Positions 31,764-40,709 of a stretch of 48,219 nucleotides of DNA are shown piece by piece. Position 1 is the stretch's first letter. Every line of letters begins with the position of its first letter. This stretch comes from DATGYC01 sp035298385. GTDB taxonomy: Bacteria > Bacillota > Sulfobacillia > Symbiobacteriales > Symbiobacteriaceae. The DNA is taken from positions 1 to 48,219 of the forward strand of contig DATGYC010000097.1 of the NCBI GenBank assembly GCA_035298385.1, in the 5' to 3' direction. The position numbers and the translations under genes are program-made. Below the pieces are notes generated by a model. The model did not search any database. It was not told the origin of the DNA and was given only the letters and a program-made list of their open reading frames with translations.

Positions 31764-34541
31764 TTAGGAGCGCAACTCGATCCCCAGGGCGCCCAGCGCC
31801 TGGCGGACCGCGCCGTGTGCGGCCTCGATATCTGCATCCGTCAAGGTCCGCTCCGGGTCACGGTAGGTGATCCGGTAGGCAAGGGACCGGTGTCCCGGCT
31901 TCACATGCTCGCCCTGGTAGAGGTCGAACAGGAAGAGAGACTCCAGCGTCGCCCCTGCCGCCTCCCGGATGGTCGCGGCCACCTGCGCAGCCGGGAGGGC
32001 GTCCGGTACCAGCATCGCGAGGTCACGGGTAACCGCCGGGACCTTCGGAATCGAGCGGTAGGGCCGAAGCGCCCGGGCGCCTGCCATCAGCGTGGCGAAG
32101 TCAAGCTCAGCGGCGTAGACTCGCTCATCCAGATCCCAGGCGGCGGGAACCACCGGGTGGAGTTCACCGAAGTGACCGACCAGCTCGTCGCCCACGTAGA
32201 GCGCTGCCTGGCGCCCCGGATGGAAGGACGGATGGCTGGATGCCTTCACCGCCCACGCCGGGATGTCAAGCGCCTCAACGAGGTACTCCAGCAGTCCCTT
32301 TAGGAGGAAGAAGTCCGCCGGGCGAGCCGTACCGCTCCAGCCCGGCAGCGCCTGATCGCCCATCAGAGCGATCGCCAGATGGCGCCGTTCTTCCGGCAGC
32401 CCCTCGTGGCCCTTGGGCAGGTAGACCGTCGAGAGCTCGAAGATCCCCACGTTCTTGGTCTGCCGGTTGGCGTTGTGGCGTAGGGTCTCGATCAGCCCCG
32501 GCAAGAGGAGGGTCCGCAGGGTGGCCCGGTCCTCATACATCGGGTTGGCGAGGGTGATCACGTTCCGCTCGGTCGCATCTGCCGCCAGTTGGAGGCGGTC
32601 GTAGATCCGCGGGTGGGTCAGCGAGTGGGTGATCACCTCGTCCAGGCCTGAGGCAGCGAGGATTCGGCGGGTCCGCAGGACCTGCTCCGCGCTGACGGAG
32701 CGGCCACCCCGCCGAGTCGCCAGGACCGGCAGGGCGGTCGGGATGGCGTCAAAGCCTTCCGACCGGGCGATCTCCTCGACTAGGTCGATCTCGATGCTGA
32801 TGTCCAGTCGACGGGTCGGAACGACCACCACCAGGGTCTCCTCGAGGTTCACCTCGTCCTCACCGTCGACGCCCAAGCTCTCTCCCGCCGCCTCGACGGC
32901 GGCCCAGGCCGTCGAAGCCCAGCCCTCGTAGGCGTGGATCTCGGTCGGGACCGGCGAGACTTGGTGAAGCGCCGTCCAGACGGGGCGCCCCGACAGGTCT
33001 GCCCCCTCCTCCTCGTCCTCAGGGGCGCCCTGGACCAGATCCAGCGCCAGCGCCTCCGGCGAAAGGACCGCCATCCCAAGCGCCTCCAGGTGGGCGACCA
33101 TCCGCTCCGTCGGGATGGCCATGCCCAGATGGGCATTCACCTTGGCTGGCCGCAGTAGAATGACCGAAGGTACGCTCGGGCGAGGGTAGAGGTCGACGAC
33201 TCCCTGCACCGCCTGACCGCCACAGAGAGCGGTCAAGAGGAAGGCGGCCCGGTCGGCGGCACGGGGCGCCCCCGACGGATCGACGCCCTTGGTGAAGCGA
33301 CGGGAGGCCTCGGACGGCAGGTTCTGGCGCAGCGCCGTCCGGCGGTTGTTGATATTGTCGAAGTGGGCCGACTCGATCAGGATCTCGGTCGTCGACTCGG
33401 TCACCTCGGAGTTCTCGGCGCCCATCACGCCCGCCATGGCGATGGCGCCCTGACGGTCTGCGATCACCAAGATCTCCGGGTCGAGGGTCCGCTCCTGGCC
33501 GTCCAGGGTGACCATCTTCTCGCCCGCCTCAGCCCGGCGGACGATGATCTCCTGCCCCTTGATCTTCTGGTAGTCGAAGGTGTGCAGGGGCTGGCCGAGC
33601 TCCAGCATCACGTAGTTAGAGATGTCGACAACGTTGTTGATCGGGCGCATCCCGGCGGCACGAAGGCGGGCCTGTAGCCAAGCAGGCGACTCACCAACCT
33701 TGATCCCCCGGACGATCCGGGCAGCGTAGCGATCACAAAGATCGACCGCCTGGATCTCCAGACCGATCATCCGCTTGATGTTGGTCCCGGTCTTGGCGGG
33801 CGCCTTGGTCTCAGGCGTGCGTACGACGGACTCCGTAGACTCCGGAGCACGAACGCCGTACTCAGCCACCGGCTCCGCCACCATCAGCGCCTGATCCGCC
33901 GATTCATCAGCCTCCGGATACGGGGAGGCGCTCTGCTCCACCATCTCTCCCTCAGCCAGCAACTCAACCCCGGCCACCTGCCCACCCACAATGGCGGCGA
34001 CCTCCTGGGCGACGCCGACCATCGACTGGCAGTGGGAGGCGTAGTTAGCGGTCAGGTCCAACTCCAGGACCCAGTCGTTCAGCCCCAGCACGTCCGCCAC
34101 GTCCATGCCAGGAGCAAGCTCACCGTCGTCGGGCAGGAGCATGATCCCCTCCCCGTCGCCGTCGATGCCGAGCTCGGGCGCCGAGCAGAGCATGCCATGC
34201 GAGAGGATGCCGCGCAGCTCCTTCGCCGCCATCTGCTTGCCACCGGGAAGCTTGGCGCCAGGAATCGCCGCCGGGACCAGGGCGCCCTCCACCACGTTCT
34301 GGGCGCCGGTTAGAATGGTCAGCACCTCGCCGCCCACGTCGGTCTGGGTCACCCAGAGGGAATCAGCGTTCGGGTGACGCTCCATCTTCACCACTCGGCC
34401 GACCTTGACACCCTCAACCCCCTGGTTCAGATGGGTCAGGATCTCGACGACGACACCCCGAGCGGTCAGGGCCTTCGCCAGCTCCTGCGGGGAGAGATCG
34501 AACGCGACGTATTCCTTCAGCCAGTTGTACGAGACCTTCAT
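31764..34541 (-). CDS. pheT: Phenylalanyl-tRNA synthetase beta subunit
   Basis: Non-catalytic, tRNA-binding and editing subunit of the PheRS tetramer. An N-terminal EMAP/OB tRNA-binding domain, the B3/B4 editing domain (MRPINNVVDISNYVMLELGQPLHTFD), B5 (VPTRRLDISIEIDLVEEIAR), a synthetase-like domain and the C-terminal anticodon-binding domain (RSIPKVPAVTRDLAMLVP) are present. At 925 residues it is about 120 longer than usual. Two acidic insertions explain this: about 199-256, and a stretch of about 75 residues before B5. ATG 34541 has AAGGAGGGG 7 bases upstream and follows pheS by 14 bases. Confidence 0.96.
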   Translation of the reverse strand: MKVSYNWLKEYVAFDLSPQELAKALTARGVVVEILTHLNQGVEGVKVGRVVKMERHPNADSLWVTQTDVGGEVLTILTGAQNVVEGALVPAAIPGAKLPGGKQMAAKELRGILSHGMLCSAPELGIDGDGEGIMLLPDDGELAPGMDVADVLGLNDWVLELDLTANYASHCQSMVGVAQEVAAIVGGQVAGVELLAEGEMVEQSASPYPEADESADQALMVAEPVAEYGVRAPESTESVVRTPETKAPAKTGTNIKRMIGLEIQAVDLCDRYAARIVRGIKVGESPAWLQARLRAAGMRPINNVVDISNYVMLELGQPLHTFDYQKIKGQEIIVRRAEAGEKMVTLDGQERTLDPEILVIADRQGAIAMAGVMGAENSEVTESTTEILIESAHFDNINNRRTALRQNLPSEASRRFTKGVDPSGAPRAADRAAFLLTALCGGQAVQGVVDLYPRPSVPSVILLRPAKVNAHLGMAIPTERMVAHLEALGMAVLSPEALALDLVQGAPEDEEEGADLSGRPVWTALHQVSPVPTEIHAYEGWASTAWAAVEAAGESLGVDGEDEVNLEETLVVVVPTRRLDISIEIDLVEEIARSEGFDAIPTALPVLATRRGGRSVSAEQVLRTRRILAASGLDEVITHSLTHPRIYDRLQLAADATERNVITLANPMYEDRATLRTLLLPGLIETLRHNANRQTKNVGIFELSTVYLPKGHEGLPEERRHLAIALMGDQALPGWSGTARPADFFLLKGLLEYLVEALDIPAWAVKASSHPSFHPGRQAALYVGDELVGHFGELHPVVPAAWDLDERVYAAELDFATLMAGARALRPYRSIPKVPAVTRDLAMLVPDALPAAQVAATIREAAGATLESLFLFDLYQGEHVKPGHRSLAYRITYRDPERTLTDADIEAAHGAVRQALGALGIELRS

Positions 34542-34555
34542 CGCGGATCCCCTCC

Positions 34556-35587
34556 TTAGAACTGATGCAGGAAGCGCAGGTCGCCGGTCGTGAAGTGGCG
34601 CAGGTCCTCAATGCCGTAGACCAGCATGGCGATCCGCTCGATGCCGAAGCCGAAGGCCCAGCCCGAGACCTCCTCCGGGTTGTAGCCACCGAAGCGCAGC
34701 ACGTTCGGATGGACCATGCCCGAGCCACCGATCTCGATCCAGCCAGACTGCTTGCAGGTGCGGCAGCCGTTGCCCTTACAGAACGGGCAGGAGATATCCA
34801 TCTCAGCGGACGGCTCGGTGAACGGGAAGAAGGAGGGGCGCAGGCGGATCTGGGCCTCGGGGCCGAACATCGCCCGGGCCATCTCCAGCAGGGCGCCCTT
34901 CAGGTGCGCCATGTTGATCCCCTTGTCGATCACCAGTGCCTCGATCTGGTGGAACTGGACGCCATGGGTGGCATCCTCAAAGTCACGCCGGAAGACGCGG
35001 CCCGGGCAGACGATCTTGACCGGGGTCCGCCCCTTGGCCTCCTCCAGCATGTAGCGAATCTGAGTGTTGGAGGTGTGGGTCCGCAGCAGGAGTTCGTCAG
35101 AGATGAAGAGTGAGTCCTGCGCATCCCGAGCTGGATGGCCCTTCGGGATGTTCAGCGCTTCGAAGTTGTACCAGTCGGTCTCCACCTGGCGGGACTCGGC
35201 GACCTCATAGCCCATGCCAATGAAGATCTCCTCCAGGCGGGTCGCCGTCTCGTTCAGGATGTGGAGCCGGCCCCGGCGAACCGGGCGCCCTGGCAGGGTG
35301 ACGTCCAGCCGCTCCCCGGCTAGGCGAGCCTCCAGCTCCTGCGCGCTCAGGCCAGATGCCATCTCATCGAGCGCCTCACTAATGGCGGTCTTGATCTCGT
35401 TGCCCAGGGCGCCCATCGCCTTGCGCTCCTCGATCGAGCCCAGCCTCCCCAGACCGCCCAGAGCGAGCGAGAGGGGCGACTTCTTGCCCAAATACCGAAC
35501 CCTCATCTCCTCCAACTCAGCGGACGCGGTCGCCGCCCGAATCGCAGCGACGGCCTCATCCCGAAGGGCGAGCAACTCTTCCTTCAT
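34556..35587 (-). CDS. pheS: Phenylalanyl-tRNA synthetase alpha subunit
   Basis: Catalytic class II subunit. A coiled-coil N-terminus that binds tRNA precedes the class II core: GMGYEVAESRQVETDWYNF, TSNTQIRYM, PGRVFRRDFEDATH, FHQIEALVID and the C-terminal GFGIERIAMLVYGI. It contains a CPFCKGNGCRTCKQSG zinc-knuckle-like segment. ATG 35587 after GGAGGAGGT gives 343 residues, a normal length. It is the first gene of the pheST operon under T-box control. Confidence 0.97.
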   Translation of the reverse strand: MKEELLALRDEAVAAIRAATASAELEEMRVRYLGKKSPLSLALGGLGRLGSIEERKAMGALGNEIKTAISEALDEMASGLSAQELEARLAGERLDVTLPGRPVRRGRLHILNETATRLEEIFIGMGYEVAESRQVETDWYNFEALNIPKGHPARDAQDSLFISDELLLRTHTSNTQIRYMLEEAKGRTPVKIVCPGRVFRRDFEDATHGVQFHQIEALVIDKGINMAHLKGALLEMARAMFGPEAQIRLRPSFFPFTEPSAEMDISCPFCKGNGCRTCKQSGWIEIGGSGMVHPNVLRFGGYNPEEVSGWAFGFGIERIAMLVYGIEDLRHFTTGDLRFLHQF

Positions 35588-35640
35588 CTTTGAGAGCACC
35601 TCCTCCAAAACTCCCGCGTGTGCGGGGCAGACCAGACAAA

Positions 35641-35922
35641 ATAAAAAAACGCTTCCGTCCCAGTTCGGGACGGAAGCGTTGCTTCCGCGGTACCACCCGG
35701 TTTGGGCCATGACGGCCCCACCTCTACGCCGCGCTAACACGCGACCCCACGCTAACGGGTAGGTCCCGTCTCCACCTACTTGACCCGCAAGGGGTTCAGC
35801 GGAGAGGCTCGGGAGGGAACTTCACCAATCCGGTAGTGAGCGGGCTTCCAGTCACGGCCCGCCTCCCTGTACACCACCTGCGAAGGGTTACTTTCCTCCG
35901 TCAACGCCTTGGATATGCTATG
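35641..35922 (-). promoter_or_regulatory. T-box riboswitch of pheST
   Basis: The T-box GGGTGGTACCGCGG lies at 35698-35685 on the minus strand. The terminator is a 14-bp perfect stem (35648-35661 with 35667-35680) ending in seven U; the antiterminator uses GGAAGC/GCTTCC between T-box and terminator. The leader runs for about 220 bases upstream of the T-box, enough for Stem I-III, with a candidate Phe specifier TTC in GTGAAGTTCCC. No protein gene lies in 35588-36107; 35959-36107 shows nothing beyond an imperfect hairpin near 36053-36096. Confidence 0.92.
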
Positions 35923-35928
35923 CCAACC

Positions 35929-35958
35929 ATTCTACCAGACCGCCTACTGGACTGTAAA
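35929..35958 (-). promoter_or_regulatory. Promoter of the pheST leader
   Basis: TTTACA (35958-35953), 18 bases, TAGAAT (35934-35929) on the minus strand. Confidence 0.75.
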
Positions 35959-36107
35959 GCGACGGTAGCGCAGGTAAGCCAGAATCGAGCCCGTTTGTAG
36001 GAAGACCGCCCACCAGAGATCACCGGTCCCGTGCTCTGCCACGACGCGTCAACTCCCTATGCTATCTTCTGACTACTCTTTCATTCTAGCACAGGGAGAT
36101 GAGATCC

Positions 36108-36947
36108 TCAACGAAGAGTTCGTTGGCGCATCGCCTCATAAAGCAAAAGGGCGGCAGCGACCCCTGCGTTGAGCGATTCGGTCGGACCAGGCATGGGGAT
36201 GGTGACCACCCCGTCCGCTGCTGCGACCGCCTCCGGCGAAGGACCGTTGCCCTCATTGCCGATGATCAGGACCGCATCCGTGGCGAGGTCAGCCTGCCAG
36301 GGGGCATGCGCTCCACCCAGGTCCGCAACCCAGACCGGGCGGCAATCTCCGAGGAGATCGCCGGTTTGGCCCCGCAGGAGATTGCAGCCCCGAGGGCGCC
36401 CCCGCAGCCCGCCAATCGCCTCCGCCAGCGAAGTCCGGATCAGCGGCAGGCGGAAGAGGGCGCCCATCGCTGAGCGGACCACCTTCGGGTTGTACGGGTC
36501 AACCCCACCCGCCAAGACGACACCCGCCCCACCTAGCGCCTCCATCGAGCGCAGGATCGTCCCTAGATTCCCGGGGTCCTGCAAATTCTCCAGCAGGAGG
36601 ACCAGTCCCGGCCCCAACTCATCCAGCCGCCAGTGCCGGGGCCGGAAGAGCCCAACGATCCCCTGTGGCGACTCCGTATCAGCCGCTCGGGCCAGCGCTG
36701 CCGGCGTCACCGCAGTCAACTTCACCCCAGCGGCGGCCAACTCAGCCAGGAGCGCCTCCCCCCGCGGCTTCGCCGTCAGCTCCTCCGACCAGAGGACCTG
36801 CTCGAGCGCTACGCCAGAGTGCAGCGCCTCCTCGACCAGGCGCACGCCCTCCAACAGGGCAAGACCGGACTCCTCGCGCGCTCGGCGCTCCCGCCCCAAC
36901 CGCTCGCACAACTGGACCACCTGACTCTTAGGACCGAGCGGCTCCAT
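36108..36947 (-). CDS. SpoU/TrmH family RNA 2'-O-methyltransferase
   Basis: SPOUT methyltransferase with a trefoil knot, using S-adenosylmethionine. An N-terminal substrate-binding domain (LALLEGVRLVEEAL) precedes the three family motifs: LLENLQDPGNLGTILRSMEA, IGNEGNGPS and IPMPGPTESLNAGVAAALLLYE. It has 279 residues. It resembles the Firmicute YsgA/RlmB-like proteins that often sit next to pheST; the target nucleotide in rRNA or tRNA cannot be read from sequence. ATG 36947 has GGAGGT upstream. Confidence 0.93.
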   Translation of the reverse strand: MEPLGPKSQVVQLCERLGRERRAREESGLALLEGVRLVEEALHSGVALEQVLWSEELTAKPRGEALLAELAAAGVKLTAVTPAALARAADTESPQGIVGLFRPRHWRLDELGPGLVLLLENLQDPGNLGTILRSMEALGGAGVVLAGGVDPYNPKVVRSAMGALFRLPLIRTSLAEAIGGLRGRPRGCNLLRGQTGDLLGDCRPVWVADLGGAHAPWQADLATDAVLIIGNEGNGPSPEAVAAADGVVTIPMPGPTESLNAGVAAALLLYEAMRQRTLR

Positions 36948-36987
36948 CTTCGCACGACCTCCACTCTCTTACCGGGACCCTCAGCCC

Positions 36988-37653
36988 TTAGTCCCGCCCG
37001 ATCGCCCGCTCCAACCGGCGTAGATTCTCATTGGCGCAGACGACGACAAGCACGTCGCCCTCCCGAATCCGTTCCGTTGCCGCCGGCGCCGCCTTCAGCT
37101 CACTGCCGGACTTGATCGCCACCACGTTGACGCCAAAGCGCGCTCGCAGGTTCAGATCCGCCAGCGATCGTCCCACGAAGGCGGGCGGGGCGCCCAACTC
37201 CACGCAGGTATGCCGATCCCCAATCGTCATGTAATCCGTCTGGGTGCCCGCTAGGAGAGAGTGTGCGACACGGGCGCCCATCTCACGCTCCGGCTGGACG
37301 ACCCGATCGGCCCCAACCTTGCGCAGCGTCAGGGCGTGCAGCTCGCTCGCCGCCTTGGCCAGGACGAAGCGGACCCCCATCTCCTTCAGGAGGACCGTCA
37401 CCAGGATCGATGCCTGGACGTCCGAGCCAATCGCCACCACCACGGCGTCAAAGTTGCGCAGACCAAGGGCCCGCAGGGCGTCCTCATCCGTACAGGAGCA
37501 GACCGCCGTATGGGTCAGCTCCTGTGCCATCAGATCCATTCGCTCCTCATCGTGATCGATACCCAGGACCTCATGTCCCATCTCCGTCAGGGCACGGGCG
37601 ACTGAGGCACCGAAGCGGCCCATCCCCAGCACTGCCACCTGCTTGCGCATCAT
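36988..37653 (-). CDS. RCK/TrkA-N potassium-channel regulatory subunit, copy 1
   Basis: Cytosolic gating ring subunit of a Ktr/Trk potassium transporter. Rossmann RCK-N domain: VAVLGMGRFGASVARAL with acidic ribose ligand D34 (GIDHDEERMD), then a TrkA-C domain from about 140. It has 221 residues. Its ATG overlaps the stop of the channel gene (ATGA). Known members bind ATP/ADP or c-di-AMP. It shares clear similarity with the other RCK gene at 39020-39667. Confidence 0.93.
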   Translation of the reverse strand: MMRKQVAVLGMGRFGASVARALTEMGHEVLGIDHDEERMDLMAQELTHTAVCSCTDEDALRALGLRNFDAVVVAIGSDVQASILVTVLLKEMGVRFVLAKAASELHALTLRKVGADRVVQPEREMGARVAHSLLAGTQTDYMTIGDRHTCVELGAPPAFVGRSLADLNLRARFGVNVVAIKSGSELKAAPAATERIREGDVLVVVCANENLRRLERAIGRD

Positions 37654-39017
37654 CCAATCATCACCCGATCTTCCGGATAGGATAGGGGCACCTTCTGCTT
37701 CGTCCGACCAGCGAGGGCCACCGCCAGCGTGAGCGGGCCCAGGCGCCCGATGAACATCATCAGCGCAATCAGCAGCTTCCCCGCCACCGTCAGCATCGGA
37801 GTCAGTCCCGCCGTCAGGCCAACCGTACCAAAGGCCGAGACGACCTCAAAGAGGATCCACTCCATCGTCGCAGCCGGGTTCTGCCGCTCCGTAATCATGA
37901 GGAGCGCCGTCCAGAGCACGACCAGCACGGTAGCGAGCGTCGTGACGGCAAAGGCCTTCTCCGAGAGCGCCTGTGAAAAGCGCCGCCCGAAGAGCTGCAC
38001 CTCCTGCTCCCCCTTGGCGATCCGCCGAACGGTCAGAGCGACCATCGTCAGCGTCGTCGTCTTGACGCCGCCACCCGTGCCGCCCGGTGAGGCGCCCATG
38101 AACATCAGGAGGACCGTCAGCAGGAGCGTGACCGGGCGGAAGGCGCCCGTCGCCACCGACTCAAAGCCCGCCGTGCGTGGCGTGACCGAGGCGAAGAAGG
38201 CGTTTAACACCTTGACCGGCGGGCTCATCGGCCCAAAGGTCTCAGGGTTGGCCCACTCGAAGAGCAGGTAGAGCAAGGTGCCAATCCCCACCGCCCAGAG
38301 CGAGACGGTGAGGGCGATGCGAGCGTGTACCGAGAGTCTCTCCCATCGCCCCCGGGTCCGCCAGAGCTCCATCAAGACCGGAAAGCCAATACCGCCTAAG
38401 AAGATCAGGAACGCGATCGGGACCAGCACGAAACCGTCTCCATGGAGCGGCTTCAAGCTGCCAAAGGTCACATCAAAACCGGCGTTGTTGAAGGCGGAGA
38501 TGGCGTGGAAGATCCCCCAGTAGATCGCCTCGCCCAGCGGCCGATATGTAAGGAAGCGCAGGCTTAAGAAGAGGGCGCCCAGCCCCTCGACCAGAAGCGA
38601 GGTGAGCACGACGTTACGCGTCAGCCGGACCACCCCGGACATGCCATGGGCGCCCAGTTGCTCCTGCATGACGAGCCGCTCGCGCAGGCCGATCTTCTTC
38701 CCAAGCATGAGGAAGATCAGCGCCGAGACCGTCATGATCCCAAGCCCCCCCATCTGGATCAGGGTGATGATCACCACCTGGCCGAACAGGGTAAACTCGG
38801 TAGCCGTGTCGGCCACAATCAGGCCGGTCACGCAGACCGCTGAGGTTGCCGTGAAGAGGGCGTCGACGAACGGGAAGGCCTGTCCATCGTTATGAGCGAT
38901 CGGCAAGGTGAGCAGAATCGCCCCCAGGAGGATCAGCAGGGCGAAGCCCATGACGAGGATCTCCGCCGGGGAGAAGCTCTGAAACAGCCGGTCCAGCCGG
39001 CTCACTCGGTTATGCAT
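37650..39017 (-). CDS. KtrB/TrkH-type potassium transporter membrane subunit
   Basis: Membrane pore of a Ktr-type K+ (possibly Na+-coupled) uptake system, 455 residues. Four repeated M1-P-M2 units are visible through their selectivity loops: SAVCVTGLIV, SAFNNAGFDV, TPRTAGFESV and SAFGTVGLTA, each with the critical glycine. It ends RTKQKVPLSYPEDRVMIG, typical of KtrB. It lies between two RCK genes and overlaps one by ATGA and follows the other by 2 bases. Confidence 0.95.
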   Translation of the reverse strand: MHNRVSRLDRLFQSFSPAEILVMGFALLILLGAILLTLPIAHNDGQAFPFVDALFTATSAVCVTGLIVADTATEFTLFGQVVIITLIQMGGLGIMTVSALIFLMLGKKIGLRERLVMQEQLGAHGMSGVVRLTRNVVLTSLLVEGLGALFLSLRFLTYRPLGEAIYWGIFHAISAFNNAGFDVTFGSLKPLHGDGFVLVPIAFLIFLGGIGFPVLMELWRTRGRWERLSVHARIALTVSLWAVGIGTLLYLLFEWANPETFGPMSPPVKVLNAFFASVTPRTAGFESVATGAFRPVTLLLTVLLMFMGASPGGTGGGVKTTTLTMVALTVRRIAKGEQEVQLFGRRFSQALSEKAFAVTTLATVLVVLWTALLMITERQNPAATMEWILFEVVSAFGTVGLTAGLTPMLTVAGKLLIALMMFIGRLGPLTLAVALAGRTKQKVPLSYPEDRVMIG

Positions 39018-39019
39018 GA

Positions 39020-39667
39020 CTACTCCTGTAATTGGTCGATGCCGGCTGACGAGCCGATCACCACGAGCACGTCCCCGGCTGTGATGCGCGTCGCAGCACC
39101 CGGGGAGGCGATTACGTCAGCGCCACGCTTGATCGCCACCACATTGAGCCCGAAGTGCTTAGACATGTCCAACTGGGCGAGGCTCTGGCCGATCATCCGG
39201 CTCGTGGCCTCCAGTTCAGCCATGCCGAACTCCTCCGAGAGCCGGATGAAATCCATGATCCGGCCGGCGGAGAGATTAGCGGCCACCCGGGCGCCCATGT
39301 CCCGCTGCGGGTAGACGACCCGGTCAACCCCCAGCCGCTCCAGAATCCGCCCATGGGCCTCATCCTGGGCCTTGGCCACCAGGTGCTTCACCCCGAGATC
39401 CCGGCAGTTCAGGCAGGTAATGACTGAGGCCTCGACGTTATCGCCAATCGCGACAATAACGGTATCGAAGGAGTCGATCCGCAGGGCTTTGAGGGCTGAT
39501 GGATTGGTCGAGTCCGCCCGAACGGTCCGGCTGATGAGCGGCGCGAGTTCATCGACGGTGTCGGTGGAGTGGTCCACACCAACGACGTGGGCGCCCTCGT
39601 CATGGAGGACCTGTGCGACAGAGGCGCCGAAGCGGCCGAGGCCGATGACGGCGAAGCGTTTTTCCAA
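39020..39667 (-). CDS. RCK/TrkA-N potassium-channel regulatory subunit, copy 2
   Basis: A second gating subunit, 215 residues, first gene of the operon. RCK-N: FAVIGLGRFGASVAQVL, ribose ligand D32 (GVDHSTDTVDEL), then TrkA-C. The start is TTG 39667, with GAGGTGA upstream. An extended -10 (TGGTATACT, minus strand, 39696-39688) probably drives the operon. Its presence together with copy 1 around a single pore gene suggests a mixed gating ring or two regulatory states. Confidence 0.93.
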   Translation of the reverse strand: MEKRFAVIGLGRFGASVAQVLHDEGAHVVGVDHSTDTVDELAPLISRTVRADSTNPSALKALRIDSFDTVIVAIGDNVEASVITCLNCRDLGVKHLVAKAQDEAHGRILERLGVDRVVYPQRDMGARVAANLSAGRIMDFIRLSEEFGMAELEATSRMIGQSLAQLDMSKHFGLNVVAIKRGADVIASPGAATRITAGDVLVVIGSSAGIDQLQE

Positions 39668-39722
39668 CGTTGATCACCTCGGGGGATAGTATACCACAGG
39701 CGTTGGTAGGCCTCTGGCATTC

Positions 39723-40246
39723 TTTTTTGTAACCGCGGATTACGCGGATGACGCGGATATATTAAGCCCTCCCCTGTGAGAGTACGCGCCGTTTCCACGT
39801 CAACTTTTGACTCGCGAAGTTCAACAAAAGTCCAACACCAACATGTGCCGCCTTTAAATAGGAGATGAGAACTGCCTCATGAACCTCTGACAATGATTCA
39901 ACGGCCTTCAATTCGACGATAACCGCGTTCTCAACGAGAAGATCCAATCGATGTGTGTGCACTTCGACTCCCTTGTATAGGATAGGGACCTCGATCTGAC
40001 TCGACACCTGCAGACCCCGATCGCGGAGTTCAGCGATCAACGCCTTCTCGTAAGCCTTTTCAACGAAACCAGGACCCAGTGAACTATGGACGGCAAAGGC
40101 CGCGTTTAGAATCTCTCCGGTCAATCCCTGATGTGTCAAGTTGGTCATCTGGTACACCCCCTACCACTAGAACGAAAAACCCACCAGATAGGTTCGCACC
40201 CTTTCCACAGGTATTTCATCCGCGTAATCCGCGGTTACACAAAAAA
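39723..40246. mobile_element. Inverted-repeat element 2 enclosing the GxxExxY gene
   Basis: The left arm (39723-39757) starts TTTTTTGTAACCGCGGAT and continues TACGCGGATGACGCGGAT. The right arm (40214-40246) is the inverse, differing by an extra GT after T6GT. The arms are about 30 bases, made of GCGGATKAC units. The interior holds one gene, 39762-40148. There is no transposase and no obvious target duplication. The right arm abuts the rplT terminator. Two empty elements of the same type are at 30313-30434 and (variant) 47573-47746. Confidence 0.6.
39762..40148 (-). CDS. GxxExxY family protein (PD-(D/E)xK-like fold)
   Basis: A 128-residue protein named for its motif, here GFVEKAY (27-33 from this start), preceded by HSSLGPG. 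It carries a nuclease-like core, L-D69-L-L-V followed ten residues later by V-E79-L-K81, the spacing of PD-(D/E)xK enzymes. The biochemical function of the family is unknown. The start ATG 40148 has AGGGGG about 8 bases upstream; a GTG three codons earlier touches that site. It is enclosed by the inverted repeats of element 2 and is transcribed away from the rplT operon end. Confidence 0.85.
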   Translation of the reverse strand: MTNLTHQGLTGEILNAAFAVHSSLGPGFVEKAYEKALIAELRDRGLQVSSQIEVPILYKGVEVHTHRLDLLVENAVIVELKAVESLSEVHEAVLISYLKAAHVGVGLLLNFASQKLTWKRRVLSQGRA

Positions 40247-40279
40247 CGAAAGACCACCTACCAATGCGGTAGGTGGTCT
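40247..40279 (-). terminator. Terminator of infC-rpmI-rplT
   Basis: A 12-bp perfect stem (40251-40262 with 40268-40279) is followed on the minus strand by TTCGTTTTTTG, whose T-run belongs to the outer end of element 2. Confidence 0.85.
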
Positions 40280-40291
40280 TCAATAGCCAGA

Positions 40292-40645
40292 CTAGCGAGC
40301 AGCCTTAGCCTTCTCGACGAGGGCGGTGAAGCCAACAGCGTCGTTGATGGCGATGTCGGCCAGAACCTTACGGTTCAGCTGGATGCCAGCCTTCATCAGG
40401 CCGTTCATCAGCGCCGAGTAGGACATGCCGTTGATGCGGGCCGCCGCGTTGATACGGGCGATCCACAGGCGGCGGAAGTTGCGCTTCTTCGCGCGGCGGT
40501 CACGCCGAGCGTAGTAGAGCGCCTTCATTACGGTTTCGTTGGCGGCACGGAACAGGCGGGACTTGCCGCCCCAATAGCCGCGGGCAAGCTTCAGGACCTT
40601 CTTATGACGAGCCCGGTTGGTCATACCAGACTTAACGCGTGCCAT
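40292..40645 (-). CDS. rplT: 50S ribosomal protein L20
   Basis: A 117-residue, highly basic protein matching L20 throughout (MARVKSGMTNRARHKKVL, then RLWIARINAAARINGMSYS). It is an early assembly protein of the large subunit, and in Firmicutes it represses its own operon through the leader RNA. It is the third gene after infC and rpmI, ending at a strong terminator. Confidence 0.99.
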   Translation of the reverse strand: MARVKSGMTNRARHKKVLKLARGYWGGKSRLFRAANETVMKALYYARRDRRAKKRNFRRLWIARINAAARINGMSYSALMNGLMKAGIQLNRKVLADIAINDAVGFTALVEKAKAAR

Positions 40646-40709
40646 GAATGTTCCTCCTCAAAGAGTCCGGCAAACGGAGCCGGACCGACTATGTCTGCAG
40701 ATTGGGGCC

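Noticed and set aside
35959..36107. Small gene or RNA between the pheST promoter and the methyltransferase gene
   Set aside because: No ORF with a ribosome site, and only an imperfect hairpin near 36053-36096; nothing supportable.
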